Below are positions 50,498-59,726 of a stretch of 64,000 bases of DNA, in pieces (the first letter of the stretch is position 1; every line of letters starts with the position of its first letter). The notes beneath the pieces are model-generated. The model saw only the letters and a program-made list of their open reading frames with translations. It did no database searches and was not told the origin of the DNA. The position numbers were made by a program, and so were the translations under genes. Location: positions 124,001 through 188,000 of the forward strand of contig BJHL01000001.1 of assembly GCA_014192545.1 (NCBI GenBank). The letters run 5' to 3'. The DNA comes from Phycisphaerae bacterium. GTDB lineage: Bacteria; Planctomycetota; Phycisphaerae; Phycisphaerales; UBA1924.

Positions 50498-52036
50498 ATG
50501 ACCAATACAGGTTCCAACGGCAATTCCAATGGCCACGCCAACGGTACGGGCGGCACCGGCTCACCCGCGACGTGTCCTGTTCTTACCACCGCTAATGGCG
50601 CGCCGATAGGCGTGCAGCAAGCCCTGACGGCTGGCCCGCGCGGTCCGTTGCTGATGCAAGATGTTGCGCTGCTGGAGCAAATGCAGCACTTCAATCGCGA
50701 GCGCATTCCCGAGCGCGTGGTGCACGCCAAGGGCAGCGGCGCGTTTGGCACCTTTACCGTGACCAAAGACATTACCAAGTACACGCGTGCGTCGATCTTC
50801 AGCAAGGTCGGCAAGAAAACCGAGATGTTCCTGCGATTCAGCACGGTTGCAGGCGAGCGCGGCGCCGCCGACGCGGAGCGCGACGTGCGTGGCTTTGCGG
50901 TGAAGTTCTACACCGACGAAGGCAACTGGGATTTGGTGGGCAACAACACGCCGGTCTTTTTCGTGCGTGATCCGTACAAGTTCCAGAACTTCATTCACAC
51001 CCAAAAACGCCACCCGCAAACCAACCTGCGGGACATGGACATGCAGTGGGACTTCTGGAGCCTCTGCCCCGAGGCCCTGCACCAAGTCACGATTCTTTTC
51101 AGCGATCGCGGCATTCCTTCAACCTATCGCCACCTCCACGGCTTTGGCAGTCACACGTATTCATTCACGAATGCAGCCGGCGAGCGCGTGTGGTGCAAGT
51201 TCCACTTCAAGTGCATGCAAGGCATCAAGAACATGACTGATGCCGAGTCGGCGCAGACCATTGGCAGCGACCGCGAAAGCCACCAGCGCGACTTGTTCAA
51301 TGCCATTGCCAAGGGCGACTTCCCCAAGTGGCGCGTGTGCGTGCAGATCATGACGCAGGCCCAGGCCGACAGCTTCCGCTGGAACGCGTTTGATCTCACC
51401 AAGGTCTGGCCGCAAGGCGAGTTCCCGCTGATGGAAGTGGGCGTGATGGAACTGAATCGCAATCCGGAAAACTACTTCGCTGATGTCGAGCAAGCGGCCT
51501 TCAAGCCCAGCGCGTTGGTGCCGGGCATCGGACCAAGCCCCGACAAGATGCTGCAAGCTCGCCTCATGAGCTACGCCGACACGCATCTGCATCGCTTGGG
51601 CGTCAACCATCATCAGGTTCCCGTGAACAAGCCGCGTTGCCCGGTGATGAATTACATTCGCGATGGCGCGCTGGCACAAACCAACGGCGGCTCAGCCCCC
51701 AACTACTGGCCCAACAGCCACGCCACCGCCCCCAAGCCCGATGCAAGTTTCGCCGACCCCGCGTGGAAGCTGGGCGAGACCATCGTTGATCGTTACGACA
51801 GCACCGTCGATCACGACGATTACACGCAGCCCGGCAATCTCTATCGCATGTTTGATGACGCACATCGCGATCGCCTGACATCGCGCATCGCAGGCGGCTT
51901 GGGCCAGGCTCGCCCTGAGGTGCAGATGCGCATGCTCTGCCACTTCTTCCGCGCCGACGCCGACTATGGCACGCGGCTGGCCCGCAAACTCGGCATCGAC
52001 ATCAGCGCGATGACTGCGCACATGCAGCCCGCATAA
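50498..52036 (+). CDS. katA: Heme catalase, small-subunit type
   Basis: A 512-residue monofunctional catalase with an AAGGAG ribosome site seven bases before the ATG. The distal His is in ERVVHAKGSGAFG, the conserved core FLRFSTVAGERGAADAERD and FFVRDPYKFQNFIH follow, and the heme-ligand Tyr is in LMSYADTHLHRLGVN. An Asn/Gly-rich 20-residue N-terminus is added. Length fits the small-subunit clade. It should be induced by OxyR, encoded divergently. Confidence 0.96.
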   Translation: MTNTGSNGNSNGHANGTGGTGSPATCPVLTTANGAPIGVQQALTAGPRGPLLMQDVALLEQMQHFNRERIPERVVHAKGSGAFGTFTVTKDITKYTRASIFSKVGKKTEMFLRFSTVAGERGAADAERDVRGFAVKFYTDEGNWDLVGNNTPVFFVRDPYKFQNFIHTQKRHPQTNLRDMDMQWDFWSLCPEALHQVTILFSDRGIPSTYRHLHGFGSHTYSFTNAAGERVWCKFHFKCMQGIKNMTDAESAQTIGSDRESHQRDLFNAIAKGDFPKWRVCVQIMTQAQADSFRWNAFDLTKVWPQGEFPLMEVGVMELNRNPENYFADVEQAAFKPSALVPGIGPSPDKMLQARLMSYADTHLHRLGVNHHQVPVNKPRCPVMNYIRDGALAQTNGGSAPNYWPNSHATAPKPDASFADPAWKLGETIVDRYDSTVDHDDYTQPGNLYRMFDDAHRDRLTSRIAGGLGQARPEVQMRMLCHFFRADADYGTRLARKLGIDISAMTAHMQPA

Positions 52037-52132
52037 TCGAGCTTGCGCAACCAAACTCCCCTCTAGTGCGTCGTCGCCTTCACGGTGACGGCGCGCTTTG
52101 CCCGCCGACTCGATTACAATTCGCCGGTTCGC

Positions 52133-52594
52133 ATGACCCCCAACGTTCCCAACCCCACGTCCGACGCGGCTGCTCTCGCAGCGAGCAACCCGCACGCGCC
52201 CCACGCGATGCACACGCCCTGGCGCTGGGCGCTTGCAAGCATGGGCGTGGTTTGCTTCGCCCTCGGCGGCGTTGGTGCAGTGGTGCCGGGCATGCCCACC
52301 ACGGTCTTTCTGCTGCTGGGCTCGTTCTTTTTGGTGCGCTCATGTCCGTGGCTTGAGCAGCGATTACTCAGCACGCGTCTGTTTCGCCCGTATGCCGAGT
52401 TTGTTCGCTCGCGCGAGCCCATGTCGCGCAAAGCTCGCGTAGCAGCAATCATCGCGATGACGATTTCGGTCGCCGTCTCGCTCGCGGTGCTTGCGCTGAC
52501 GCACAAGCTCACGCCGATCGTGGGCGGCATCATCGCGGCGCTTTGGCTTGTGGGCTTCGTTGCTATTCTGCTTTTTCGCAGGCCTAAAGCGTGA
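52133..52594 (+). CDS. DUF454 (YbaN-like) inner-membrane protein
   Basis: A 153-residue protein with about four membrane segments. GGVGAVVPGMPTTVFLLLGSFFLVRSCPWLEQRLL is the DUF454 signature (split here: LGGVGAVVPGMPTT and FLLLGSFFLVRSCP), followed by RPYAEFVRSREPMSRKARV. The ATG at 52133 is the last start before the conserved part. Function of the family is unknown. Confidence 0.82.
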   Translation: MTPNVPNPTSDAAALAASNPHAPHAMHTPWRWALASMGVVCFALGGVGAVVPGMPTTVFLLLGSFFLVRSCPWLEQRLLSTRLFRPYAEFVRSREPMSRKARVAAIIAMTISVAVSLAVLALTHKLTPIVGGIIAALWLVGFVAILLFRRPKA

Positions 52595-52602
52595 AGTGAA
52601 AA

Positions 52603-52626
52603 CGCCTCGACTGGGCGGTCGAGGCG
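52603..52626 (-). terminator. Terminator of the N/Q-rich protein gene
   Basis: 9-bp stem CGCCTCGAC/GTCGAGGCG; on the minus strand followed by TTTTC. Confidence 0.7.
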
Positions 52627-52663
52627 GTGGCGGACTGAGTTGGTTCGTCGCAACGGGTTGTTC

Positions 52664-52705
52664 GATCCGGGCCTTCGCAAAGCCTCAGGCCCGGCATCGA
52701 GGGGC
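52664..52705 (+). repeat. REP-like palindrome, copy C
   Basis: Arms CCGGGCC (52667-52673) and GGCCCGG (52688-52694) around CTTCGCAAAGCCTCA, then CATCGAGGGG. Lies in the gap between convergent genes. Confidence 0.8.
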
Positions 52706-52709
52706 GATT

Positions 52710-53411
52710 TCACACGCCATTCCGACTCGCGCTGCGCTTGGGCGCGAGCGGTTCCTCCAGCGGATTCGAAGGCGTCATCGGCATGTTGGGCGTTGCATTG
52801 AAGAAACTCGGTACGCCCGGAAACTGCGGATAGGCGTTGGGCTGTGAGTTGTTGTTCGTCGGGTAACCGGGCGTCTGCGGATAACTGGGCGTCTGATAGT
52901 TGGTCCCGTTGTAGCCAGATTGATTGGATTGCACAGGCGCGTGACCAAACGGCTGCCCATACTGCTGCGGCGTTGAGCTAAAGAAATTGGTGCCGAAGAA
53001 GCCGTTAGAGTTGAAACCGTTGGGCATGGGCATGCTGGCCTGCGGCTGCATGGGAATGCCCATCGGCTGGCCATTCGCAAACTGGTTGCTGGGCGAACCG
53101 TTCCAAAACGCCTGCCACGGAAATTCCGCAAACGGATTCGCCGGGTTCATCGCGAATCCCGCATTCGTCGGCTGCTGCGCAAACGCGTTCGCATACGGAT
53201 TGAACTGATTCAGCCACGCCAGCAGCAGCCACGGATTGATCGCCTGCGGAGCCTGCATGCCGAAGTTGCCCGGCTGCTGATTCCACGGGCCCTGATTCCA
53301 CGGCCCCTGATACCAAAAACTCGGCACATTCGCCCCCGGATTGCCCCACGTTCCGCCGAACGTGTTGCCGCCGTTGCCCGTTGCTGCGTACCCAAACGTG
53401 TTGTTGAACAT
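52710..53411 (-). CDS. Asn/Gln/Pro/Phe-rich low-complexity protein
   Basis: A 233-residue protein with an AAAGGA ribosome site. No signal peptide; composition is dominated by Asn, Gln, Pro, Gly, Phe, Trp and Met with many short motifs (YQGPWNQGPWNQQPG; NPWLLLAWLNQFNPYANAF; GYPTNNNSQPNAYPQ). One moderately hydrophobic segment lies near 65-75. A basic SASRNGV end follows. Such composition is typical of disordered, condensate-forming or prion-like chains. I do not recognise the family. Confidence 0.6.
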   Translation of the reverse strand: MFNNTFGYAATGNGGNTFGGTWGNPGANVPSFWYQGPWNQGPWNQQPGNFGMQAPQAINPWLLLAWLNQFNPYANAFAQQPTNAGFAMNPANPFAEFPWQAFWNGSPSNQFANGQPMGIPMQPQASMPMPNGFNSNGFFGTNFFSSTPQQYGQPFGHAPVQSNQSGYNGTNYQTPSYPQTPGYPTNNNSQPNAYPQFPGVPSFFNATPNMPMTPSNPLEEPLAPKRSASRNGV

Positions 53412-53657
53412 GCTGGTCCTTTCGTGTGCCTGCCGCACGTGCGGCTTCTGTTCTATCGGTCCATCCGCAAATTCCGGACCACATCTGGAACCCGTTCGTC
53501 ACCCGTGCGTCAGACTTCGTACGAAGTCCCGCTTTTTCCTGCCGCGCCGACCGTCGGCGTGACGAACAATGAAGCAGAGATGTGCGACGCCCGCGGGCAG
53601 CACATCGGGACGAGCCAAGGCCTGCGAAGGCCAATCGAAGAAGTAAAGGAGCCGGGA

Positions 53658-54725
53658 ATGTTCGCTCTCGCTACTCGCGGATGCCGCGTCAATTTCGTCC
53701 GAGTCAGTGCAGTCACGCTGGTGCTTGCGCTGGTTGGCAGCGCGGTTGCGCAAACTGCGCCTGCGAAGCCTGCGGTTGAAAAGCCAGCTGAGAAGCCGGC
53801 CGAAAAGCAAACCGAGAAGCCAGTCGCGCAATCAACCACGACCACGCCCGCGACCAAGACGACCACGAAGGCCGAGCCCAAAACCGAAGCAACCCCCGCT
53901 GATACCGCCGTCGTCTTCCGCAGCACCGGCATCGCCCCCCGCGACACGCTGCTTCGCATGATGACGCCCGTCACGGCGGAGTTTGAAAATCGCCGGCTTG
54001 AAGACGTGATCAACTTCATCAAGTCCGTCACCAGCGCCGACCTTGAAGTGATGTGGGCCGACGACAAGAACTCCAACGGCCTCGACAAAGACACGGAAAT
54101 CACCGCGAAGGCTAACAACCTCACGATGCTGCGCTTCCTCGAGATCGTCCTCGAGCGAGCCGCCGTTGCCGACACTGCGCTTTCGAGCACGACCACCATG
54201 CCCACCTGGCAAATGAGCGACAGCGGCGCGATGCAAATCGGCCCGCGCACACGCCTCAACGCCTTCAAACGCGTCGAGGTCTATCCCGTCAGCGACTTGC
54301 TGCTTGAAACTCCTGACTACGACAACGTGCCTGAGTTTGATCTGCAGCAAGCTCTGCAAAGCGGCCAAAGCGGCGGCGGTGGCGGCGGGCAGAGCCCCTT
54401 CACCGATGCAGACGGAGAAGATCCCGCGCGTCGGCCAACTGCGGAGAAAGCCGACGAACTGAGGACGCTGCTGCAAGAACTCGTCGAGCCCGATCAATGG
54501 CAAGATCGCGGGGGCGAAGGCGCGAGTATGCGTTTCTTCCAAGGCGCGTTCATCGTCAACGGCCCCGACTACGTCCATCGCCAGCTCAACGGCTACCCCT
54601 ACTGGCCCGCTGGCACCCGCGCGATGAAAGTCAACGGCCGCCGATACGTCACGCTGGGTTCAGAGACCGCAACTTCCGCCATCAACGGCTTCGAACAAGT
54701 GCCCGTCACGACAATCGTGCGGTAA
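53658..54725 (+). CDS. Secreted protein with secretin-N-like segment
   Basis: A 355-residue protein; ATG 53658 has an AAAGGAG site and opens a signal peptide cut after GSAVA. A Lys/Pro/Glu/Thr-rich linker (about 32-90) leads to ENRRLEDVINFIKSVTSADLEVMW and LTMLRFLEIVLERAA, the pattern of STN/secretin short N-terminal domains, then VEVYPVSDLLLETPDY. A Gly-rich loop (GQSGGGGGGQSP) and a final LRTLLQELVEPDQW segment follow. No pore domain is present. Likely a periplasmic protein related to secretin N-domains; role unknown. Confidence 0.7.
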   Translation: MFALATRGCRVNFVRVSAVTLVLALVGSAVAQTAPAKPAVEKPAEKPAEKQTEKPVAQSTTTTPATKTTTKAEPKTEATPADTAVVFRSTGIAPRDTLLRMMTPVTAEFENRRLEDVINFIKSVTSADLEVMWADDKNSNGLDKDTEITAKANNLTMLRFLEIVLERAAVADTALSSTTTMPTWQMSDSGAMQIGPRTRLNAFKRVEVYPVSDLLLETPDYDNVPEFDLQQALQSGQSGGGGGGQSPFTDADGEDPARRPTAEKADELRTLLQELVEPDQWQDRGGEGASMRFFQGAFIVNGPDYVHRQLNGYPYWPAGTRAMKVNGRRYVTLGSETATSAINGFEQVPVTTIVR

Positions 54726-54752
54726 CTCGCGACGAAATTGCAGAACACAAAC

Positions 54753-54787
54753 AAACACGGCCCGAGCACAGTGCTCGGGCCGTGTTT
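54753..54787. terminator. Bidirectional terminator
   Basis: A 17-bp stem (AAACACGGCCCGAGCAC with its inverse) around one central base, flanked by A-rich and T-rich ends, between convergent genes ending at 54725 and 54840. Confidence 0.9.
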
Positions 54788-54799
54788 CTGCTTGTTACC

Positions 54800-54840
54800 T
54801 TTCCCCAATGCCCAATCCCTAGTCCCTAGTGCCTATCCCT
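54800..54840. repeat. Heptanucleotide array (NNTNCCY type)
   Basis: Units TTTCCCC, AATGCCC, AATCCCT, AGTCCCT, AGTGCCT and a partial ATCCCT; ends in the stop codon of the HlyD-like gene. Confidence 0.8.
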
Positions 54841-55907
54841 CACTCCTTCCCCACAAACACGTCCACCGCCTGCCCCGGAAATACCGGCGTTGTGCGCTCG
54901 CTCATCACGCGAAACACAACATCGATGACGCGCGTGTCCACGCGTTCCGTATTCGCGCCGGTCAGGTCGTTTTTCGGCCGCGCATACGGCTCAATGCGCA
55001 CAACCTCAAGATTCAGCATGCTTGGCTGCGCCCCGCGCGTGCGTGCAACCGCCTTCAAATTTGTCAGAGCCTTGCCCTGCGCATCCGCAATTAGCGCGAT
55101 GTCTTCTTCATCAATCTGCGCACGCACGTGCAGGTTCGATAAGTCGCCCAAAATCATCGCCGCTTCGCCCTGACCTTGCAACGTATTCGCGAATTCACCT
55201 GGCTCAATGTTGCGTCGCAGCACCATGCCCGCCTGCGGGGCTCGCACCGTCAAGCGATCCATCAGCAGCTTCAAACTCTTCACCTGCGCCTGGCTCTGCG
55301 CAAGTGCAGCCTCGGCAATTTCCAAATCAGGCTTCCATCCGCCCGCCATCGCCCGCGCCAACGCCGCTTTCGCGCGGTCGAGTTCCGCCGCTGCGTTGTC
55401 GCGTGCAAACTTCGCGATCGACATATCTCGCTCAGTGCTCGCCTGCCGACGGACGGCATCTTCCGTCACGCGGGCTTGATCCACGCGATCATTCAGCACC
55501 GCCTGCGCCGCTGCAACACTCGCCTCAAGAGGCGGCAAATCTTCCTTGCGAGGCAACGCGTGCCAGCGATCAACCTCGGCTTGCGCCGCAAGCACCGACG
55601 CTTCAGCTCGCACAAGTTCCGCTTCAAGCGAGCGCGTATCGAGCATGAACAACGCGTCACCAGCACTCACGCGATCACCAACGTTCACAAGCACTTTCAC
55701 CACCAGCCCGGCTTCCGGTGCAACCACTTGCAAATTGCGACCTGCCGGCTCGATAATGCCAAGCGCCGCCACGCCGCTCGCAAACGGATTGATCGCCGGC
55801 GGCCTCGCAAGCGGCTGCCCCTCACGCGGCTGCTCTTGCGTTGCGACGGCAAACATGCCAACACCAAACCCCGCAACCGCCAGCATAATCGTGATCCAGC
55901 GAACCAT
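54840..55907 (-). CDS. HlyD/DevB-like membrane fusion protein
   Basis: A 355-residue periplasmic adaptor. ATG 55907 has AAAGGATG before it; one N-terminal membrane helix (about 5-22) is followed by a lipoyl half (GLVVKVLVNVGDRVSAGDAL), a long coiled coil (about 85-215, AEASVLAAQAEVDRW to SQAQVKSLKLL) and the second half LTVRAPQAGMVLRRNIEPG. The layout matches DevB-type ABC exporter adaptors. No ABC or RND partner gene is adjacent, so the transport system is unknown. Confidence 0.85.
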   Translation of the reverse strand: MVRWITIMLAVAGFGVGMFAVATQEQPREGQPLARPPAINPFASGVAALGIIEPAGRNLQVVAPEAGLVVKVLVNVGDRVSAGDALFMLDTRSLEAELVRAEASVLAAQAEVDRWHALPRKEDLPPLEASVAAAQAVLNDRVDQARVTEDAVRRQASTERDMSIAKFARDNAAAELDRAKAALARAMAGGWKPDLEIAEAALAQSQAQVKSLKLLMDRLTVRAPQAGMVLRRNIEPGEFANTLQGQGEAAMILGDLSNLHVRAQIDEEDIALIADAQGKALTNLKAVARTRGAQPSMLNLEVVRIEPYARPKNDLTGANTERVDTRVIDVVFRVMSERTTPVFPGQAVDVFVGKE

Positions 55908-56055
55908 ACGAGCACATCCTTTGCGACTACCTGTCTCGTTTGCGACCAGCCGTTTCGACTGCGAACAACCGCTGCGTCCCAACCTGCGTTGCTCTTGCTT
56001 CCTTCGTCCATCAGCCCTCGCGTGATGCAACATCAAGCATTTCCAACCCGCAAAC

Positions 56056-57603
56056 TCACTTCTTTCGCTTCTTGAAGCCCGCCTTCACGCTGGGCGTGTA
56101 CGAACTGCCGCGACCAAACATGCCGCGCATCGCCTGCGACGGATCGCCGCCTTGCATCGAACTCGCCATCTTCGCCCGATCCATCGCCGAAAGTCCCGAC
56201 ATTTCGCGCGTCATCTTGCTGACCATCTCAAACTGCTTGGTCAGCCGGCCCACTTCATCTTGCGATGCGCCGCTGCCAGTTGCTACGCGCTTGCGGCGAC
56301 TGTTGTTCATCACGCTGGGGCTCTTGCGCTCCTCGCGATTCATGCTGTTGATCATCGCTTCCACGCGATCAAGCTGCTTGTCTTCGATGTTCACATCCTT
56401 GAGCATGCTGCCAACGCCAGGCAGCAACCCAAGCAAGCTCTTGAGCGGCCCCATCCGCCGCAGCGTCTTGAGCTGCTTGAGAAAATCATCCATCGACATC
56501 TCGCCGCGCATCATGCGATCTTGCAGCGTCTTCGCATCATCGTCGTTGATCTCGCGCTGGGCTTTCTCCACCAAGCTCACCACATCGCCCATGCCCAAAA
56601 TGCGTCCGGCAACGCGTTCAGGCAAGAACTCTTCCAGCGCATCGATCTTCTCGCCCACGCCCACAAACTTGATCGGCGCGCCGGTCACGTGCTTCACGCT
56701 CAGCGCCGCACCGCCGCGCGTGTCGCTGTCAAACTTCGTCAAAATCACGCCATCAACCGTCAGCCGCTGGTGAAACGCCTTCGCACTCACCACCGCATCT
56801 TGCCCGGTCATCGCATCAACCACCAAGAAAACATGCTGCGGCTGCGTGAATTTCTGCACCTGCCCCAGTTCACCCATCAATTCATCGTTGATGTGCAATC
56901 GCCCCGCCGTATCGATGATCAGCGTGTCCACGCCCTTGGCTTTCGCCTCTTGCAGCGCGCGCTGCGCAACTTGCACCGCAACACCTACTGCCTTGCCATA
57001 CTCCGCGCACTTGTCCGGCTCTGCATAAAAGAAAACCTGCGCCCCGCCCGCGTGCTCGTCCTGCACTTGCGTCGCAATCGTTCGCAACTGCTCCACGGCT
57101 GCCGGTCGCTGCAAGTCGCAAGCGGCCAGCATCACGCTGCGCCCGCGCTTCTTGAGATACGCCGCCAGCTTGCCGCACGTCGTGGTCTTGCCCGAGCCTT
57201 GCAGACCCGTCATCATCACCACCGTGGGCCCGTTGGCACTCTTGACAATCAGCCCTTCGGGATTCACCGGCTTGGGCAGCGTGATGGGCAAACCCGTCTG
57301 CGCCAGCTCCTCTTTCACTGCGGCATCGTCAACCAACTCACCACCCAAAAACTGCACCAGCCGCTTGTGCACAATGCCGATCATTTCTTGAGCCGGGTTG
57401 AGCGTCTTAGTGACCTGCTGCCCCAGCGCATCTTGCATGACCGACGATGTGAAGGCATTCACCACGTCCAGATGCACGTCGGCATCAAGCAACGCCGTAC
57501 GAACATCCTGCATCGCATCCGCGACGTTCTTCTCTGAAATCGCATCATTCCCCGAAAGCTTGCGAAACAGCCCGGAAAACGTATCGTTGAGCTTCTCGAA
57601 CAT
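56056..57603 (-). CDS. ffh: Signal recognition particle protein Ffh
   Basis: A 515-residue SRP GTPase. N domain helices, G1 GLQGSGKTTTCGKLA, G3 DTAGRLHIN, G4 TKFDSDTRGG and the closing GVGEKIDALEEF segment are present. The C-terminal M domain (about 320-480) is Met-rich (SMNREERKSP; MVSKMTREMSGLSAMDRAKM) and binds 4.5S RNA and signal sequences. Upstream 220 bases hold its promoter. Confidence 0.97.
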   Translation of the reverse strand: MFEKLNDTFSGLFRKLSGNDAISEKNVADAMQDVRTALLDADVHLDVVNAFTSSVMQDALGQQVTKTLNPAQEMIGIVHKRLVQFLGGELVDDAAVKEELAQTGLPITLPKPVNPEGLIVKSANGPTVVMMTGLQGSGKTTTCGKLAAYLKKRGRSVMLAACDLQRPAAVEQLRTIATQVQDEHAGGAQVFFYAEPDKCAEYGKAVGVAVQVAQRALQEAKAKGVDTLIIDTAGRLHINDELMGELGQVQKFTQPQHVFLVVDAMTGQDAVVSAKAFHQRLTVDGVILTKFDSDTRGGAALSVKHVTGAPIKFVGVGEKIDALEEFLPERVAGRILGMGDVVSLVEKAQREINDDDAKTLQDRMMRGEMSMDDFLKQLKTLRRMGPLKSLLGLLPGVGSMLKDVNIEDKQLDRVEAMINSMNREERKSPSVMNNSRRKRVATGSGASQDEVGRLTKQFEMVSKMTREMSGLSAMDRAKMASSMQGGDPSQAMRGMFGRGSSYTPSVKAGFKKRKK

Positions 57604-57821
57604 ACCTGAGTCCTTGTAGGATCAGGGCTTGACCTTGTGAAGTATACGAGCTTGAGTCCAAGTGAGGGAATGCGACGCCGACGTTGTGCATCCGTAGAAA
57701 TGCCGCCAATGTCAAGCAATGAGAACAGTCACTATCATTTGTCTCTCGAATCAGAGTCTGCACTGCGGGACCGTTCACTCAAGACAGCGCGTCCCACGTA
57801 CCAACCCAGTGAGCGAGCACA

Positions 57822-58268
57822 ATGTCTACACGACCGCTTCGATTTGCAATAGATCACGACGAGTTTTACTGCGAGTTCGTCGGCACCACCGCGGATGGCC
57901 GTCAGTTTTTTCTTACTACGCCATTTGTCGCGGCCTGCGGTGGCGTTGGCGGCCAGGAGTTTGTCGCGCTTTACATCTTCGACGAATCGGGCGTATTGAT
58001 CGATGCCAAGATCGATGCATTCGGTCCGCGAGCAACTATGGATCGACCCGCGCGGCAGGCTTGCATAGAGCGACGACTAGGTGAACTAGGATTGATCAAC
58101 TTTGAACGAATTTTTGTAGAGCCGTTCAGAGTTAATCGCTTCGGCGTCACTTTTGGTCTGATTGATTTACCACCCGAGGGCGAACGAGATTACTGGACTG
58201 TTTCCGTCGAACCAGGCAATTACATGGTTTTCTTCGAACCATGGGATAGCGGCATCTACGACACTTAG
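57822..58268 (+). CDS. Hypothetical protein
   Basis: A 148-residue protein I do not recognise. It has no signal or membrane segment; the chain alternates short strands (DEFYCEFVGTTADGRQFFL; VALYIFDESGVLIDAKIDAFG) and ends SVEPGNYMVFFEPWDSGIYDT, suggesting an all-beta or alpha/beta fold. No catalytic motif is seen. It stands alone between ffh (divergent) and mqnD. Confidence 0.6.
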   Translation: MSTRPLRFAIDHDEFYCEFVGTTADGRQFFLTTPFVAACGGVGGQEFVALYIFDESGVLIDAKIDAFGPRATMDRPARQACIERRLGELGLINFERIFVEPFRVNRFGVTFGLIDLPPEGERDYWTVSVEPGNYMVFFEPWDSGIYDT

Positions 58269-58387
58269 ACATCCTTCGAGTAATGCGGTGGCCTGTTGGT
58301 GTGCAGTTGCAGCATGCGTTCATCTCGGTGCACGTCACGAATTACTGCTGGGTGCACTCGCTTGCGCTCAGGCTCGTACGCTCCCCC

Positions 58388-59356
58388 ATGCCCTCCCTCT
58401 CCCTCGCCCACTCCGCCGATCCCGACGACTGCTTCATGTGGTGGCCCATCACCGGTAAGATCAACCCCGACGGCACCCCATACGCCGGTCGCGACGGCAA
58501 GCCTCGCATCAACACGGGCGACTTCACGTTTCAAGCCATTCCCGGAGACATCAGCGTCTTCAATCGCCTCGCCTCGCGCAGCGATGCTGATGGCGGCGCG
58601 CCATATGACATCACCGCTCTCAGCGTGCGTGCGTACGCCGATGTTCACGCTCGCTACGCCATCACCAGTTGCGGCAGTTCATTCGGCGAGGGCTACGGCC
58701 CCAAGCTCGTCGCGCGGATCGACAACGACGAAATCGGCTGCGAAAACTGCCTCAAAGGTCCTGACGTCATCATCGCCGTGCCGGGCCTTCGCACCAGCGC
58801 GTTCATGACGATGGGCCTGCTGCTTGGCGCACAAGCCATGCAGCCCATGTCACGCTTCATCGAGCTCCCCTTCGATCAGATCATCCCCGCCGTGCGCGAC
58901 GGCAAAGCCAGCGCAGGCCTCGTCATCCACGAAGGCCAAGTCACGTTCGCGCAAGCTGGCCTCCGACAAGTCATTGATCTAGGCGCATGGTGGAAAAAGC
59001 ACCGCGGCCTGCCGCTGCCGCTAGGCATCAACGCCGTGAAGCGCGACCTGGACGCGCGCTTCGGCCCCGGCACCATCGCCGAAGTTTCGCGCCTGCTGCA
59101 AGCCAGCCTCGACTACGCAATGGCCCATCGCGATGAGAGCATCGAGTACACCATGCCCTTCGCCGCCATCAACGCCAAAAACAGCGGCACCGACGCGCCA
59201 ACAACGCAAATCGTCGAGAAATACATCGATATGTATGTGACTGACCTGACCGTGGACATGGGCCAAGAAGGCCGCACCGCAATCGAATGGCTGCTGCGCG
59301 AAGGCACCGAAGCAGGCCTGTGCCCGCGCGTGGATGAGATTGACGTGGTGAGTTGA
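58388..59356 (+). CDS. mqnD: 1,4-dihydroxy-6-naphthoate synthase (futalosine pathway)
   Basis: A 322-residue MqnA/MqnD-type periplasmic-binding-fold enzyme. SLAHSADPDDCFMWWPIT at the start, GSSFGEGYGPKLVAR, AGLVIHEGQVTFAQAGL and LPLPLGINAVKRDL are the MqnD segments. It makes 1,4-dihydroxy-6-naphthoate in menaquinone synthesis by the futalosine route; the last methylation would use the ubiE product (7358). ATG 58388 starts the conserved strand; in-frame codons upstream are less likely coding. Confidence 0.9.
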   Translation: MPSLSLAHSADPDDCFMWWPITGKINPDGTPYAGRDGKPRINTGDFTFQAIPGDISVFNRLASRSDADGGAPYDITALSVRAYADVHARYAITSCGSSFGEGYGPKLVARIDNDEIGCENCLKGPDVIIAVPGLRTSAFMTMGLLLGAQAMQPMSRFIELPFDQIIPAVRDGKASAGLVIHEGQVTFAQAGLRQVIDLGAWWKKHRGLPLPLGINAVKRDLDARFGPGTIAEVSRLLQASLDYAMAHRDESIEYTMPFAAINAKNSGTDAPTTQIVEKYIDMYVTDLTVDMGQEGRTAIEWLLREGTEAGLCPRVDEIDVVS

Positions 59357-59652
59357 TGCTCCTGCTGATGGTGAAGCATGTCGCCTCGGTGCTACTCGTG
59401 CTTTTCGGTACATACATCATCATCATGAATTACGTCATCTTCGTGCAGGGGCTGCGAGGCAGAAGCACAGGGTCGATGGGTTGGTGGATGGGCGGAGTTT
59501 GCGCAGCATGCGGACTGATGCTCGCGCCGTGGCTGAAAGACAAGGTATGGGCGGGGCTTCCGTTACTCTTGGATATCACGTGTGTGCCGATGGTCGTGAT
59601 TCTTCCTCTCATGCTCGTCAGGCGATGGCGTCGTGGGGATTTTCGCGGTTGA
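59356..59652 (+). CDS. Small three-helix membrane protein
   Basis: A 98-residue protein whose ATG overlaps the mqnD stop codon by one base, so it is probably co-translated. It has three hydrophobic segments (about 6-30, 44-60 and 68-88) and short basic loops. No family is recognised. Confidence 0.6.
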   Translation: MLLLMVKHVASVLLVLFGTYIIIMNYVIFVQGLRGRSTGSMGWWMGGVCAACGLMLAPWLKDKVWAGLPLLLDITCVPMVVILPLMLVRRWRRGDFRG

Positions 59653-59726
59653 AATAAAGTGGTTTCCCGGACATGCACGACTCCGCATTCTCGATTCATT
59701 CGCGCCTGCGCGCACTACCCTTCTCC

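Noticed and set aside
56152..57537. A 461-codon plus-strand frame rich in His, Arg and Leu
   Set aside because: Antisense to ffh, which is certain.
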